NCBI GenBank assembly: GCA_030604635.1
Contig: JAUVVL010000003.1
Location: 1 to 37,494, forward strand
Direction: 5' to 3'
Source of the DNA: Desulfobacteraceae bacterium
GTDB lineage: Bacteria > Desulfobacterota > Desulfobacteria > Desulfobacterales > UBA11574
Length of the DNA: 37,494 nt
Position 1 is the stretch's first letter, and each line of letters opens with the position of its first letter. Under the pieces are notes generated by a model. The model was not told where the DNA came from, searched no databases, and worked only from the letters and a program-made list of their open reading frames with translations. Shown one piece after another: positions 1 to 9,866 of this stretch. A program made the translations under genes and the position numbers.

Positions 1-148
1 ACTCACAGGTAAAATTTGCTATTTTGCTGTTCTTTCTTAACGCTCTCTAATCCACTCAAACAGTGACCCACTTTAAAACCGGATCACCTGAATGCTTGTG
101 GAACACGTTTTTCAAAAAGCTAAATTATTACCATTCTGCAAGTTAAGA
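1..148. other. left-edge noncoding stretch
   Basis: No convincing ORF is seen downstream of the M16 peptidase gene. The stretch CACTCAAACAGT near 54-65 resembles part of the intergenic repeat near 27340 (ACGCTCAAACAGT), so this may be the edge of a dispersed repeat. No clear terminator was found. Confidence 0.4.
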
Positions 149-1414
149 TCAAAGCGTTAATATATCATCATATGCTTTTTCGTCGGTAACCGGTCCAAGC
201 ATGGTCAGTGCAAACCGGTTTGCCTGAAGAAGGCTTTCAGCCAGGTCGAGGATGTCGTCCTCTGTAACCGATTCGATTCTATTCGCAACGTCCTGCAAAG
301 GGATATAAGACCCGAAATGGGTCTCATTCTGTGCTGTCCGAACCATCTGGTTGTCGTTATTTTCTGATGCAAGCATAAGGTTGCCTTTTGTGTATTCTTT
401 GGCTTTACGCAGTTCGTTTGGATCGACCCGCGTTTCTTTAAGCTTGCAGATTTCTTTTAGGATCAGCGTTGTGGATTCATAGGCATTTTTTGGATTAACA
501 CCCATATAGACTCCGAACATGCCTGTATCGACATAAGAGGATATAAAAGAATAGACAGAATAAGCAAACCCCCTGCGTTCGCGCACCTCCTGGAACAGCC
601 TTGAACTCATGTTACCACCGAGGATAGTGTTCATAAGCGAATAGGCATAGCGTCGAGGGTCGGTTATTGATATACCCTTTGTTCCCAGACAGACATGAAC
701 CTGTTCCAAATCCCTGTGGTGCAGATTAACCAGGCAGCGTTCGTCGGGCGTAATCCGTTCGGGAAAGCCGTTACCCGGGCGAACGGATTCGAAGACCGGC
801 CCCACAAGATCGACAAAACGTTCGTGCTCCAGGTTGCCTGCAACCGAAATGACAATACGCTCGGGCTGATAAAAGCGGCGAAAAAATCCTTTAATTGTGT
901 TTGCATCAAAACTTGCAACGTTTTCACGAGTGCCGAGAATGGACTGTCCCAAAGAATTTTCACCCCAAAAATTACTTCCTGAAAGGACGTGAACGTATTC
1001 ATCCGGGCTGTCTTCGACCATGCCGATCTCCTGAAGAATAACAGCCCGCTCGTTTTCCACCTCTTTTTCATCGAACACGGAGTTTAAAAATATATCGGAG
1101 AGGATATCGACCATGGTTTCCAGGTGGGTGACCATGACCTTTCCGTGGTAACAGGTATTTTCCGCGCTCGTAAAAGCGTTTGTATGTCCCCCGATGGCGT
1201 CAAACTCCTTGGCAATCTGAAACGCCGTCCGTTTCTCGGTTCCCTTAAAAATCATATGTTCAATAAAATGGGAGAGCCCACTTTCAGCTGATGATTCGTC
1301 ACGGGCACCCACATTTACCCATACGCCCATTGATACGGAATGAACATGGGGCATCTTTGAGGTGACAATCCTGATACCGTTTTTCAGGACGGTTTTATTT
1401 ACGTCCTGATCCAT
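149..1414 (-). CDS. M16 family zinc metallopeptidase (processing-peptidase-like)
   Basis: This 421-residue protein belongs to the insulinase/mitochondrial processing peptidase family (M16B). The inverted zinc motif HFIEH is at residues 49-53, followed by GT as usual, and the third zinc ligand is probably Glu129 in the ERAVILQEI stretch, at the family spacing of about 75 residues. A second, non-catalytic M16 half follows ([15 protein letters not shown] at about 278-292). Family members cleave short or unfolded peptides; the substrate here is unknown. No signal peptide is visible, so it is probably cytoplasmic. Its start overlaps the end of pnp by 20 bases, which suggests translational coupling. 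An M16 gene directly after pnp is a common bacterial arrangement. AAGGAAA lies just upstream of the ATG. Confidence 0.92.
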   Translation of the reverse strand: MDQDVNKTVLKNGIRIVTSKMPHVHSVSMGVWVNVGARDESSAESGLSHFIEHMIFKGTEKRTAFQIAKEFDAIGGHTNAFTSAENTCYHGKVMVTHLETMVDILSDIFLNSVFDEKEVENERAVILQEIGMVEDSPDEYVHVLSGSNFWGENSLGQSILGTRENVASFDANTIKGFFRRFYQPERIVISVAGNLEHERFVDLVGPVFESVRPGNGFPERITPDERCLVNLHHRDLEQVHVCLGTKGISITDPRRYAYSLMNTILGGNMSSRLFQEVRERRGFAYSVYSFISSYVDTGMFGVYMGVNPKNAYESTTLILKEICKLKETRVDPNELRKAKEYTKGNLMLASENNDNQMVRTAQNETHFGSYIPLQDVANRIESVTEDDILDLAESLLQANRFALTMLGPVTDEKAYDDILTL

Positions 1415-3509
1415 TTTCCTTGGCCTCTCTTTCCTCTTCCAGGACAGCCTTGTGGCTCAGGCGGATTTTTCCATCTTTGCTGATTTCAAGAACCTTGACT
1501 TTGATGCGATCGCCTTCCTTTACAATATCTGAGACCTTCGTCACACGGTGCATGGCAAGTTGTGAGATGTGCACAAGACCGTCCGTGCCTGACATTATCT
1601 GGACAAAGGCCCCGAAATCCATGATCTTTACAACAGTCCCTTCGTAAATCTTGCCAACCTCGGGTTCCTTTGTGATTTCATTTATCATCTCTAAAGCAGA
1701 ATCTCCTTCTGCTTTGGAGGTAGCGGCAATTTTGATCAAACCCGAATCATCTATTTCAATTTTCGTATTGGTTTCGCTTTGAATCGATCTGATGATTTTC
1801 CCGCCGGGACCTATAACTTCACGTATCTTGTCGGGATTAATATTGATGGTAATTATTTTGGGCGCATAGGGAGAGATTTTGTCGCGGGGTTCCTTAAGAG
1901 CTTCTATCATCTTGCCAAGGATAAAAAGCCGGCCGACACGGGCCTGTTCAAGAGCCTTTCCCATGATATCTGTGGAAAGTTCATGAATCTTGATATCCAT
2001 CTGAAGCGCTGTTATGCCGTCTTTTGTGCCCGCAACCTTGAAATCCATGTCGCCCGTGTGATCTTCATCACCAAGAATGTCAGACAGGATAACAACATCA
2101 TCTCCTTCCTTTACAAGGCCCATTGCAATGCCTGAAACCGGGGTTTTAATGGGAACCCCCCCGTCCATCAGCGCCAGGATGCCCGAACATACGGTTCCCA
2201 TGGATGAAGAACCGTTAGACTCGAAAACCTCTGATACAAGACGGATGGTATAGTCGAATTCTTCCTTGGGGGGCAGAATCTTTTCTATAGCTCTTGTTGA
2301 CAGCCCGCCATGACCGATATCCCTGCGGCTAGGTCCAACCATGCGCCTTGTTTCTCCCACAGAATAGGGAGGAAAATTATAGTGGAGCATAAATGGCCTG
2401 TATTCTTCTCCAAGCAACGTTTCAACCCGCTGTTCATCATGGCCCGAACCAAGGGTCAACACACCGAGTACCTGGGTTTCTCCCCGTGTAAAGAGGGCGC
2501 TGCCGTGTGTTCTGGGCAATATACCGGCCTCACAGGTAATGGGTCTTATCTCATCAAATTTTCTGTTATCGATACGGCGCCCTTCTCTCAAGACAAGATC
2601 TCGGCTGATTTTTTTCAGTATATCATTAAATATATCGAATACTTCGCCCTTGCGATCAGCATAATTTTCCCCGAGTTTTTCGATTATATCCGATTTGACG
2701 GCGCGAAGTGCTGCCGTGCGTTTACTTTTTCCGGGCGTAAGCATGGCTTCGGATATCAGCGAATATGCTTCGGATTCAATTTTTCTGACCAGTTCTTCAT
2801 CCCTTTCGGGCGGTACAAAGGGCCGTTTCGGCACTCCATTGATCTCTTTGAGTTTTATTTGCAGATCTATGACCGGCTGCATGGCCTGATGGCCGAAAAA
2901 GATGGCTTCAAGCATATCGGCTTCACTGACAATGTTGCCGCCGCCTTCTACCATGACGACACCGGTTTTTGAGCCGGCAACAATGATGTTGATGTCAGAA
3001 CTTTCGTATTCGTCGATTGTAGGATTGATTTTCAATTGACCGTCTATCCTGCCGACACGAACACATGCAATGGGTCCGGCAAACGGAATGTCTGATATTT
3101 CAAGAGCAGCAGACGCTCCTATCATTGCCAGGATATCAGGGTCATTTTCTTGGTCCATGGAGAGTACTGTTGCAATAACCTGAGTTTCGCAGCGATACTT
3201 TTTAGGGAAAAGCGGCCTGATGGGGCGGTCGATGAGGCGGGCGGTTAAGGTTTCCTTTTCAGAAGGTCTCCCGATTTCACGCCTAAAATAATTACCCGGT
3301 ATGCGGCCCGCTGCATAAATTTTTTCCTGATATTCAACAGTAAGCGGCAGAAAATCTGCCATACGCTCTTCATGAGAAGATACAACGGCAACCAGTACAA
3401 TGGTGTCTCCATATTGAACCATAACCGAACCGGATGCCTGCTTGGCAATTTTACCGGTCTTGATACTCAGGGTTTTCCCCCCGATTTCTGTTTTAAGTAA
3501 AGTTTCCAT
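1395..3509 (-). CDS. pnp: polyribonucleotide nucleotidyltransferase (PNPase)
   Basis: PNPase degrades RNA 3'-to-5' by phosphorolysis and is often a degradosome component. Two RNase PH-like halves are visible, followed by a C-terminal KH domain ([16 protein letters not shown]) and an S1 domain ([17 protein letters not shown]). The track ORF begins at 3569, but I place the start at the ATG at 3509 ([11 protein letters not shown]), because AGGAGC sits about six bases upstream and the resulting 704 residues match the family length. It lies 74 bases after rpsO, the classic rpsO-pnp order, and overlaps the following M16 gene. Confidence 0.97.
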   Translation of the reverse strand: METLLKTEIGGKTLSIKTGKIAKQASGSVMVQYGDTIVLVAVVSSHEERMADFLPLTVEYQEKIYAAGRIPGNYFRREIGRPSEKETLTARLIDRPIRPLFPKKYRCETQVIATVLSMDQENDPDILAMIGASAALEISDIPFAGPIACVRVGRIDGQLKINPTIDEYESSDINIIVAGSKTGVVMVEGGGNIVSEADMLEAIFFGHQAMQPVIDLQIKLKEINGVPKRPFVPPERDEELVRKIESEAYSLISEAMLTPGKSKRTAALRAVKSDIIEKLGENYADRKGEVFDIFNDILKKISRDLVLREGRRIDNRKFDEIRPITCEAGILPRTHGSALFTRGETQVLGVLTLGSGHDEQRVETLLGEEYRPFMLHYNFPPYSVGETRRMVGPSRRDIGHGGLSTRAIEKILPPKEEFDYTIRLVSEVFESNGSSSMGTVCSGILALMDGGVPIKTPVSGIAMGLVKEGDDVVILSDILGDEDHTGDMDFKVAGTKDGITALQMDIKIHELSTDIMGKALEQARVGRLFILGKMIEALKEPRDKISPYAPKIITININPDKIREVIGPGGKIIRSIQSETNTKIEIDDSGLIKIAATSKAEGDSALEMINEITKEPEVGKIYEGTVVKIMDFGAFVQIMSGTDGLVHISQLAMHRVTKVSDIVKEGDRIKVKVLEISKDGKIRLSHKAVLEEEREAKENGSGRK

Positions 3510-3583
3510 ATATGCTCCTAAAAGTAGAGTAACTTCAGAACTGCAACTGCCCTCCAGGCATCTGAGCATGCAAAGTTTGTCAT

Positions 3584-3853
3584 CTATTTTCTCAGTCCCA
3601 GGGCTTCGATGATTTTTCTGTATCGTTTTACATCTTTGTTTTTCAAGTAGTTTAAGAGCCTGCGCCGTCTACCGACTAAAATCAGCAAACCCCTTCTGGA
3701 GTGGTGATCCTTTTTATGAACCTTTAAGTGTTCAGTGAGATAAGAAATACGATGAGTCAGAAGTCCGGCCTGCACTTCGGGTGAACCGGTATCGTCTTCG
3801 TGCCGCTGAAACCGATCAATCAACCCTTTTTTGTCCTCCGCTGTTAAAATCAA
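3584..3853 (-). CDS. rpsO: 30S ribosomal protein S15
   Basis: S15 binds 16S rRNA in the central domain and helps assemble the small subunit. The track ORF of 116 residues is too long. The usual family start ([11 protein letters not shown]) corresponds to a TTG codon at 3851-3853, with a very strong Shine-Dalgarno AGGAGG about seven bases upstream. That gives 89 residues, exactly the normal S15 length. The family core DTGSPEVQ and the [12 protein letters not shown] segment are present. It sits between truB and pnp, as in many bacteria. The extra N-terminal residues in the track come from the adjacent palindromic repeat, which supports the TTG start. Confidence 0.95.
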   Translation of the reverse strand: MILTAEDKKGLIDRFQRHEDDTGSPEVQAGLLTHRISYLTEHLKVHKKDHHSRRGLLILVGRRRRLLNYLKNKDVKRYRKIIEALGLRK

Positions 3854-3897
3854 TTTTTTTGCCTCCTCTTGTTGAAATAAAAAATAATATTGATGAA

Positions 3898-3970
3898 CTC
3901 GTAAAAAGTCTTTTGAGAGCGCCAAAATGCTCACCCAGGTGAGTAAAATAGACTTTTTACGAAACCATCA
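3898..3970. repeat. palindromic intergenic repeat (GACTTTTTACGA family), copy A
   Basis: Inverted ends CTCGTAAAAAGTC (3898-3910) and GACTTTTTACGA (3951-3962) flank about 40 bases containing a smaller hairpin, CTCAC-CCAG-GTGAG. The right flank, AACCATCAA, matches the copy at 29998. The truB stop codon lies inside the repeat's outer edge. Related copies occur at 17079, 17968, 29998, 31659 and 31848. Confidence 0.8.
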
Positions 3971-4879
3971 ATTGTCGAATACACAACAATAACCATACCT
4001 GTTGCTCTCTTTTGTATACTTTAATACGGCAACAAGATCGTTATTTGTATTAACAATCTTGATAAAGCCTTGCGGGCTTCCTATCTGTCCGGGAACAAAA
4101 TCCTTTTTTGTTATGATATTGCCATGCATTATTTTTTCAGCCAGAACTTCATCGGCAATATGTTCGGGCAGATCCTGCAAGGCGTTTGCCATGCTTATCA
4201 GCCGATCAGACAATTTTTCAGATCGAGCCAGTTCTTCGAGATCCGACAATGTTACAGCCTCCGTAATTGAAAACCCGCTGCTTTCGATCCTCCTGAGTTC
4301 CTTAAGGTGCCCCCCGCACCCGAGAGATGCGCCGATGTCTGCACAGAGTGTTCTTATATATGTACCAGCAGAGCAGGAGACGATAAAACGTATTAGCGGC
4401 AGATTAATCTCAAGTATTTCAATATGTGAAATTGAGACACGTCTTGCCGGTTTCTGAACGGGCTTGCCGCTGCGCGCAAGCTTGTAAAGGGGAAGCCCCT
4501 TACATTTCAATGCCGAATAAACCGGCGGAAGTTGCTCAATCGTTCCTTCAAACCGTTTTAATACGGATCGTATCGTTATATCAGAAAATTCTATTGCATC
4601 ACACGTGGACGTAACGGTTCCGGTTGAATCCTGTGTGTCTGTCTCAACGCCCAGCTGAAGGACAGCCTGGTATTTTTTGTTACCGTGCAGGAAAAACCTG
4701 GCAAGCTTTGTTGCACGGTTGATACAGCACACCAGGACACCCGTTGCAAAAGGATCAAGTGTGCCGGTGTGCCCCGCCTTTCTTGCTCCAAGCAGTTTCT
4801 TTACACGGGCCACCACTTTAGCGGAGGTTATATCTACGGGCTTGTCAACAACTAAAAGTCCGCTTAATTCATGCTGCAT
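3968..4879 (-). CDS. truB: tRNA pseudouridine(55) synthase
   Basis: TruB converts U55 of tRNA to pseudouridine in the T-loop. The catalytic motif HTGTLDPFATG is present, with the nucleophilic Asp at residue 42, near the N-terminus as expected. Later family features include YSALKCKGLPLYKLAR and CSAGTYIRTL (the uracil pocket region). The length of 303 residues is normal. The C-terminal stop overlaps the edge of the repeat at 3898-3970, so the last residues may have been changed by repeat insertion. It lies between nrnA and rpsO in the standard nusA-infB-rbfA-truB-rpsO order. Confidence 0.96.
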   Translation of the reverse strand: MQHELSGLLVVDKPVDITSAKVVARVKKLLGARKAGHTGTLDPFATGVLVCCINRATKLARFFLHGNKKYQAVLQLGVETDTQDSTGTVTSTCDAIEFSDITIRSVLKRFEGTIEQLPPVYSALKCKGLPLYKLARSGKPVQKPARRVSISHIEILEINLPLIRFIVSCSAGTYIRTLCADIGASLGCGGHLKELRRIESSGFSITEAVTLSDLEELARSEKLSDRLISMANALQDLPEHIADEVLAEKIMHGNIITKKDFVPGQIGSPQGFIKIVNTNNDLVAVLKYTKESNRYGYCCVFDN

Positions 4880-4985
4880 ATATCTGGATTACATTTTTTG
4901 TAACAGTTTAGTTCTTTGAAACAAATCGATTTCAAAATAAATTTAATTATACCTGAAGCGGAAATAATTTTAAAAAGCTAAAATG

Positions 4986-5954
4986 TTACCATTTTTCAGC
5001 AAGGTTAATAATTTGTGATTTTATGTTAGAAAGCGTCGATTCAATACTGAATCCGGCGGCACTGGAGTGGCCGCCTCCGCCAAACGAAGATGCGATTGTA
5101 GCCACATCAACTGATCCATCGGAACGGAGGCTGACATGAAACTTGTTAAAATCTTTTGATTTTCCTTTACCGTTCTGGTGTTCCTGTATTAGCGCTGCGA
5201 CTTTAACATCCTCTATACGTTTTGCGTAATTGATAAGGCCGTCTACGTCTTCAGGCTGCGTATTTGTTTCATCAAACATATCTTGAGTAAGTGTCATAAT
5301 TGACAGTTTGCCGTTAGATGAGATTTCAATAGAGTCAAGGGCCAGATTTAGGAGCTTTATTCGACCCAGAGAGTATGTTCCATATACATGCTTGGCAATA
5401 CTGTAAGGATCGACACCCAGTTCCACCATTTCTTGACAGATTGCAAAAGCAGCCCTGTTTGTATTTGAAAAGCGCAACGAACCTGTATCTGTCAGAATCC
5501 CCGTATATATTGAAGTGGCAATGGCCTTGTCAATGGGGACGTCCATCTGTTTTATCAGACGGTATATGATTTCCGCTGTGGCACATGCGGACGTATCTAT
5601 AAGTTGAAAATGACCAAAACGGGTATTGGTAATATGGTGGTCAATGTTGATAATGACCGGTATCTGTCTTACGGCCGAAACAGCCTTCCCGATCCGCTCC
5701 AAGTCAGCGCAATCAAGCATAACGGCAATGTCGTAACCTGCACTGTTAATGTGCCGCACAATACGATTGACCGATGGCAGAAAACGGTACACAGCAGGAA
5801 TGGGACTTTCATTGTATAAGGTTGTTTTTTTATTCAATGCATCAAGAGAAAGTCCCATGGCGATCAGTGATCCAATCGCATCCCCGTCCGGCTTGGCATG
5901 ACTAGCAACTAAAACATGGGTACTATTTTTCAAATGACGTATTATTTGATCCAT
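4986..5954 (-). CDS. nrnA: DHH-DHHA1 phosphoesterase, NrnA-like oligoribonuclease/pAp phosphatase
   Basis: NrnA-type enzymes degrade nano-RNAs and/or dephosphorylate pAp using a di-metal centre. Metal-binding motifs are visible in order: DGDAIGS at about 23-29, the Asp of MLDCADLERIG at about 81, DHH at 105-107, and the C-terminal DHHA1 signature GGGGHSSAAG near residue 290. The length of 322 is typical. The start overlaps the 3' end of rbfA by 32 bases, implying coupling. An rbfA-nrnA-truB arrangement is common in Gram-positive and delta-type genomes. Substrate choice between nano-RNA and pAp cannot be told from sequence alone. Confidence 0.92.
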   Translation of the reverse strand: MDQIIRHLKNSTHVLVASHAKPDGDAIGSLIAMGLSLDALNKKTTLYNESPIPAVYRFLPSVNRIVRHINSAGYDIAVMLDCADLERIGKAVSAVRQIPVIINIDHHITNTRFGHFQLIDTSACATAEIIYRLIKQMDVPIDKAIATSIYTGILTDTGSLRFSNTNRAAFAICQEMVELGVDPYSIAKHVYGTYSLGRIKLLNLALDSIEISSNGKLSIMTLTQDMFDETNTQPEDVDGLINYAKRIEDVKVAALIQEHQNGKGKSKDFNKFHVSLRSDGSVDVATIASSFGGGGHSSAAGFSIESTLSNIKSQIINLAEKW

Positions 5955-6300
5955 TATCTGTTTTTATAGCCTTCAGAACTTTGCTTATGTGTGATCCGTA
6001 GTCAAAAGATTCATCGTATAAAAATTTAAGATCCGGCATATAACGCAAACCGAGCTGACGGGCAAGTGTACGTTTTACATACCCAAGAGCGCTTTTGAAA
6101 CCTTCAACAGCCTCTTCCATGTTTTTTTTGCCACCAGATGTAGTGAAGTATATCCGCGCAATTCTTAAGTCCCGGGATACCTTTACACTCGTAATGGTAG
6201 CCGTTTCAAGACGAGGATCTTTAATTCTTTTCTGCAATATATCCGACAGCACTTTTTGGATATGGCCGCCAACTCTGTCAGATCGTGCAAATGGTTTCAT
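5923..6300 (-). CDS. rbfA: 30S ribosome-binding factor A
   Basis: RbfA is a KH-fold assembly factor that binds immature 30S subunits near the 5' end of 16S rRNA. The sequence has the family N-terminus (RSDRVGGHIQKVLSDILQ), DPRL, the VSRDLRIARIYF strand, and the C-terminal LRYMPDLKFLYDESFDYG segment. The length of 125 is normal. Its ATG overlaps the ylxP stop in an ATGA arrangement, and its 3' end overlaps nrnA, so the three genes are clearly co-translated. Confidence 0.95.
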   Translation of the reverse strand: MKPFARSDRVGGHIQKVLSDILQKRIKDPRLETATITSVKVSRDLRIARIYFTTSGGKKNMEEAVEGFKSALGYVKRTLARQLGLRYMPDLKFLYDESFDYGSHISKVLKAIKTDNGSNNTSFEK

Positions 6301-6584
6301 AGATTGATAATTTCCATCTCACTGTCGATGATTTCGGCCAGTCCCAACTCGTCTGCCAGATTGAAAATCTTATCTATTTTAGAATTTATCACCGCCCGAT
6401 CGTTGCCGACCAGGGCAAACCCTATCATTGCCCTTTGATGGATATCGTTTGATCCGACCTCTGCAACCGAAACATTAAAATTGTTGCGCAACCGGTTGAT
6501 GATCGATTTTACAATCTTCCTCTTGCCTTTTAATGAACGGCATTCATGCAACCTGAATGTGATAATTCCTAAACCCGCAACCAT
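6297..6584 (-). CDS. ylxP: DUF503 / YlxP-like protein
   Basis: This 95-residue protein matches the DUF503 family, which is nearly always found between infB and rbfA. Typical segments are LHECRSLKGKRKIVKSI, an Asn/Phe-rich turn (NNFNVSVAEVG), and HQRAMIGFALVGND. The function is not established; a role in ribosome biology is inferred from the neighbourhood. It overlaps rbfA by four bases (ATGA). A 156-base gap separates it from infB. Confidence 0.9.
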   Translation of the reverse strand: MVAGLGIITFRLHECRSLKGKRKIVKSIINRLRNNFNVSVAEVGSNDIHQRAMIGFALVGNDRAVINSKIDKIFNLADELGLAEIIDSEMEIINL

Positions 6585-6740
6585 AATCGCTTCAACGTTT
6601 GTTATTTATACTTTAAACTGACTTATTCGGAGCTCACTTTAGCCCCGCCTGCCATAGCCACTTACCCGCTCATTGCTTAAGACAGCCAAAGAGTTAAAAG
6701 CAGACAGGCATTGGCGGGCAGGTTCACTTCAAACTTTACT

Positions 6741-9446
6741 TTACTCTTCAAGCTCAGGCTTGATCTCTTCCAGATAGTAGCATTCTATTATATCACCAAC
6801 CTTGAGGTCATTGTAATTTTCAACGCCGACTCCGCATTCATAACCGCTTTGGACTTCTTTGATGTCGTCTTTGAAACGACGAAGGGAAGAAATCTTACCG
6901 TCATAACAGACAACCCAATCCCTGAGAACCCGTGCAAGCTGTCCACGTTCCATTTTCCCTTCGGTCACATAACAACCTGCGACGGCGCCTACTTTGGGAA
7001 TGTGGAACACTTCGCGGATCTCAGCTCTGCCCAGGATCCGTTCTTCAAAAGTAGACGACATCATGCCGACAATGGCATCTTTGACGTCTTTGATAACATT
7101 GTAAATGACATTATAAAAACGTATGTCCACGTTTTCTTCACCGGCAAGAGCCTGAACTTTAGAACTGGGACGGATGCTAAAGCATATAATTATGGCATCG
7201 GAAACGGCGGCCAGGGAGATGTCCGATTCGGTCAGGGTCCCGGTAGCTGAATGGACCACATTGATTCTGACTTCTTCGTTGGAAAGTTTTGTCAGAGAAT
7301 CCACAAGGGCTTCGATAGAACCATGAACATCGGCCTTTATTATGAGGTTCAGATCCTTAACCTCGCCTTCCTGCATCTGCTCATAAAGTTTTTCAAGGCT
7401 TAATCTGCTGGTTTTGCCCAGTTCTTTTGACCGATGTTTCTGGATCCGATGAGCACTGACCTGCTTGGCGTTTTTTTCGTCCGACAGCGCAATCAACTCA
7501 TCTCCGGCATTGGGAACACCGGAAAGACCGATGATTTCCACCGGAATTGAAGGACCGGCCGACTTTACCTGTTTCCCCCTGTCGTTCAGTAAGACACGTA
7601 CTTTGCCGTAGTGTACGCCACAGACCACAGGTTCATGAGTTTTAAGGGTGCCTTGCTGCACAAGAACTGTGGCAACAGCACCTCTGCCCGAGTCCAACTT
7701 GGCTTCAACCACGTAACCCTTGGCAAGCCTTTCCGGATCGGCTTTGAGTTCCAATATTTCGGTCTGAAGGAGTATCATTTCTAGCAGATCATCAATTCCC
7801 TGATTCTCTTTTGCAGAAACCATAACAAAGATGGTGTCGCCGCCCCAATCCTCAGGCACAAGTCCTGCATCAGCAAGTTCGCGTTGAACACGCTCAGGTT
7901 CAGCATTTGCTTTGTCGATTTTGTTAATTGCAACAATGACCGGAACGTCTGCGGCTTTGGCGTGGTTGATCGCTTCGATAGTCTGCGGCATGACACCGTC
8001 ATCGGCAGCAACAACCAGGATGACCAAATCCGTAACCTTGGCGCCGCGGGCACGCATTTCAGTAAAAGCTTCATGTCCAGGGGTATCCAGAAAGACAATC
8101 TGGCCTTTATCTGTGGAAACATGATAGGCGCCGATGTGTTGCGTGATTCCTCCGGCTTCATTTTCTGTGACTTTGGTTTTTCGTATTACATCAAGAAGAG
8201 ATGTTTTACCGTGATCCACATGCCCCATAACGGTAACCACCGGGGGCCTTTGGATGAGCTTTTTCGGGTCATCCTTTTCTACCTTTAAAACAACTGCTTC
8301 CTCAAAAGAGGCTTTTTCCAGTTCATACTCGAATTCTGCGGCAACAAGAGCGGCAGTGTCAAAGTCTATGGTCTGATTAACAGTCACCATAACACCTAAA
8401 TCCATTAGCTTTTTGATCATGTCACCGGCTTTTATTCCCATACGCTTTGCCAGATCAGACAGGGCAATGGTGTCATCGATTTTTACTCTACGTTTGATGG
8501 CTTTAGGTGTTGTTATCAGGGTTTTTTGTTTAACGACTTTCTTATCCCTAGCAGCCTTTCGGCCTTTACGGCCCGAATACCCCTTGGTATAAAGGTCTGC
8601 CCCCTCAACAACTTCTTTTTTGCGGAAGGAAATTTTCTTTTTGAAAAACTTTTTATCCCTGACGCCTTCGTCGTACTTTTTTACCCATTTCTTTTTCTTT
8701 TTATCTTTTACCAGCAAATCTTTCTGCGGCACTCTGTTTTCAGAAACAGCTTTCTTTGACGCGGGAACTTTGGCGACTTTTGCTTTTGGTTTTTTAAACC
8801 GATCTTTTTTGACCTCGGGTGTTTTCTCTTCAGTAGGAGGCTTTACCGGCAGCTTTATAATCTTTGCCGGAGTATCTTTTTTTACTTTCTTGGCTACTTT
8901 TTTAGGTTTTAATTTCTTTAACTCAGCAGGTTTCTTAAGTTTTGATACAACCGGCCTCTTGGGTTTATGTTTCTCTTTAAGAACGGATTGGTTAACACCA
9001 CCATCGGGCGTATCGACTTTCTCAGGCGCTTCTTTCTCTACAGCCATTTCTTCCTTTTTCTTAACGGTTTTATCCTCGATTTTATCTTTCTTTTGCAGTT
9101 CTTCTGGTTCTTTTTTTGCGAGGAGTTCTTTGTCTTTGGGAGATGGTTGCTCAGCAGCTTCAACCTTTTCAGGATACTTTTCCGGTTCAGAAGTCGCCTC
9201 TGCCTCAACAGGTTCTTGCTGCACACATTTTTTACGTCTGCGGATAACAGTCGACTTTACGCGCGTTTCCTCGACATCTTCCGCTAGTGAGCCAAAAAGA
9301 TTTGTTTTGATCATGGCTACTGCTTCATCATCCAGAGAACTCATATGGCTTTTTACGGAAATATCCATCTCCCGTAATCTGTCGAGCATCGCCTTGTTTG
9401 TCATGTTAAGATTCCTGGCAAGTTCATATACTCTGATATTTACCAT
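6741..9446 (-). CDS. infB: translation initiation factor IF-2
   Basis: IF-2 is the GTPase that brings fMet-tRNA to the 30S subunit and promotes subunit joining. The order is an IF2_N domain (residues 1-50), a long Lys/Glu/Pro-rich linker (about 60-320), a second IF2_N domain, then the G domain with GHVDHGKTS at about 407, DTPGHEAF (G3) and NKIDK (G4). Domains II-IV follow and the protein ends in a short acidic tail. The 901 residues are normal for this clade. AAGGGGGATGG directly precedes the ATG. The leader contains a run of nine C on the plus strand (G on the coding strand) about 46-54 bases upstream of the start. Confidence 0.97.
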   Translation of the reverse strand: MVNIRVYELARNLNMTNKAMLDRLREMDISVKSHMSSLDDEAVAMIKTNLFGSLAEDVEETRVKSTVIRRRKKCVQQEPVEAEATSEPEKYPEKVEAAEQPSPKDKELLAKKEPEELQKKDKIEDKTVKKKEEMAVEKEAPEKVDTPDGGVNQSVLKEKHKPKRPVVSKLKKPAELKKLKPKKVAKKVKKDTPAKIIKLPVKPPTEEKTPEVKKDRFKKPKAKVAKVPASKKAVSENRVPQKDLLVKDKKKKKWVKKYDEGVRDKKFFKKKISFRKKEVVEGADLYTKGYSGRKGRKAARDKKVVKQKTLITTPKAIKRRVKIDDTIALSDLAKRMGIKAGDMIKKLMDLGVMVTVNQTIDFDTAALVAAEFEYELEKASFEEAVVLKVEKDDPKKLIQRPPVVTVMGHVDHGKTSLLDVIRKTKVTENEAGGITQHIGAYHVSTDKGQIVFLDTPGHEAFTEMRARGAKVTDLVILVVAADDGVMPQTIEAINHAKAADVPVIVAINKIDKANAEPERVQRELADAGLVPEDWGGDTIFVMVSAKENQGIDDLLEMILLQTEILELKADPERLAKGYVVEAKLDSGRGAVATVLVQQGTLKTHEPVVCGVHYGKVRVLLNDRGKQVKSAGPSIPVEIIGLSGVPNAGDELIALSDEKNAKQVSAHRIQKHRSKELGKTSRLSLEKLYEQMQEGEVKDLNLIIKADVHGSIEALVDSLTKLSNEEVRINVVHSATGTLTESDISLAAVSDAIIICFSIRPSSKVQALAGEENVDIRFYNVIYNVIKDVKDAIVGMMSSTFEERILGRAEIREVFHIPKVGAVAGCYVTEGKMERGQLARVLRDWVVCYDGKISSLRRFKDDIKEVQSGYECGVGVENYNDLKVGDIIECYYLEEIKPELEE

Positions 9447-9866
9447 CCATCCCCCTTAAGTTTGGTTGCTTTGCGACTTTTACATATGTGGCCCCCCCCC
9501 ACATTCTATAGATCCAACTTCTAATCCGGATAAACCGGAAAACTCGAAGCACGAAATTCGAAACAAATCCTAAATACAAATTTCATTATTAAGCGCCTAA
9601 AGTGCTTGCTCGTCGTCTGTTGATACATTGTCTGATGAATGAAGCCTGCCCGGACAACTAAGGCGAGCATAATAAAGTGGACATGTCTTCTCAGATTGCC
9701 CTCGGCAGGCGCATCCGTGCGGGATGGTTCTAAGGCTCACTACGGGCGTCCCGTGAACTCGGCCCCGCTTTCAGCGGTGGCTCAGACAGCACGGGACGCT
9801 GTCCTGCGTTTCGCCAAGAACCATCACCGTCCGGCTGCAATTTGCCTCGGGCAACCCGCTCCATGT
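9447..9866. other. nusA-infB intergenic spacer
   Basis: This 420-base gap interrupts the normally tight nusA-infB junction. It contains a nine-base C tract (9492-9500) and a large nested palindrome (9695-9855, separate entry). The 102-residue plus-strand ORF across the palindrome looks spurious. No gene or clear promoter was found. Confidence 0.6.
9695..9855. repeat. large nested palindrome between nusA and infB
   Basis: Several inverted pairs share one centre. ATTGCCCTCGGCA (9695-9707) faces TGCCTCGGGCAAC (9843-9855), imperfectly. GATGGTTCT (9723-9731) faces AGAACCATC (9818-9826), perfectly. GCGTCCCGTG (9746-9755) faces CACGGGACGC (9790-9799), perfectly. The tip is CCGCT-TTC-AGCGG (9765-9777). 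The whole could fold as one hairpin of about 160 bases in DNA or RNA. It resembles a MITE or REP-type element rather than a coding region. Confidence 0.75.

Noticed and set aside
2310-2972. Plus-strand ORF of 220 residues opposite pnp
   Set aside because: It lies wholly inside pnp, which has all family motifs; no domain was recognised.
6711-7250. Plus-strand ORF of 179 residues opposite the infB 3' end
   Set aside because: Antisense shadow; the IF-2 C-terminal domains account for the sequence.
8620-9459. Plus-strand ORF of 279 residues opposite infB
   Set aside because: It is the antisense shadow of the Lys/Glu-rich IF-2 linker, giving Ser/Phe-rich sequence with no domain.
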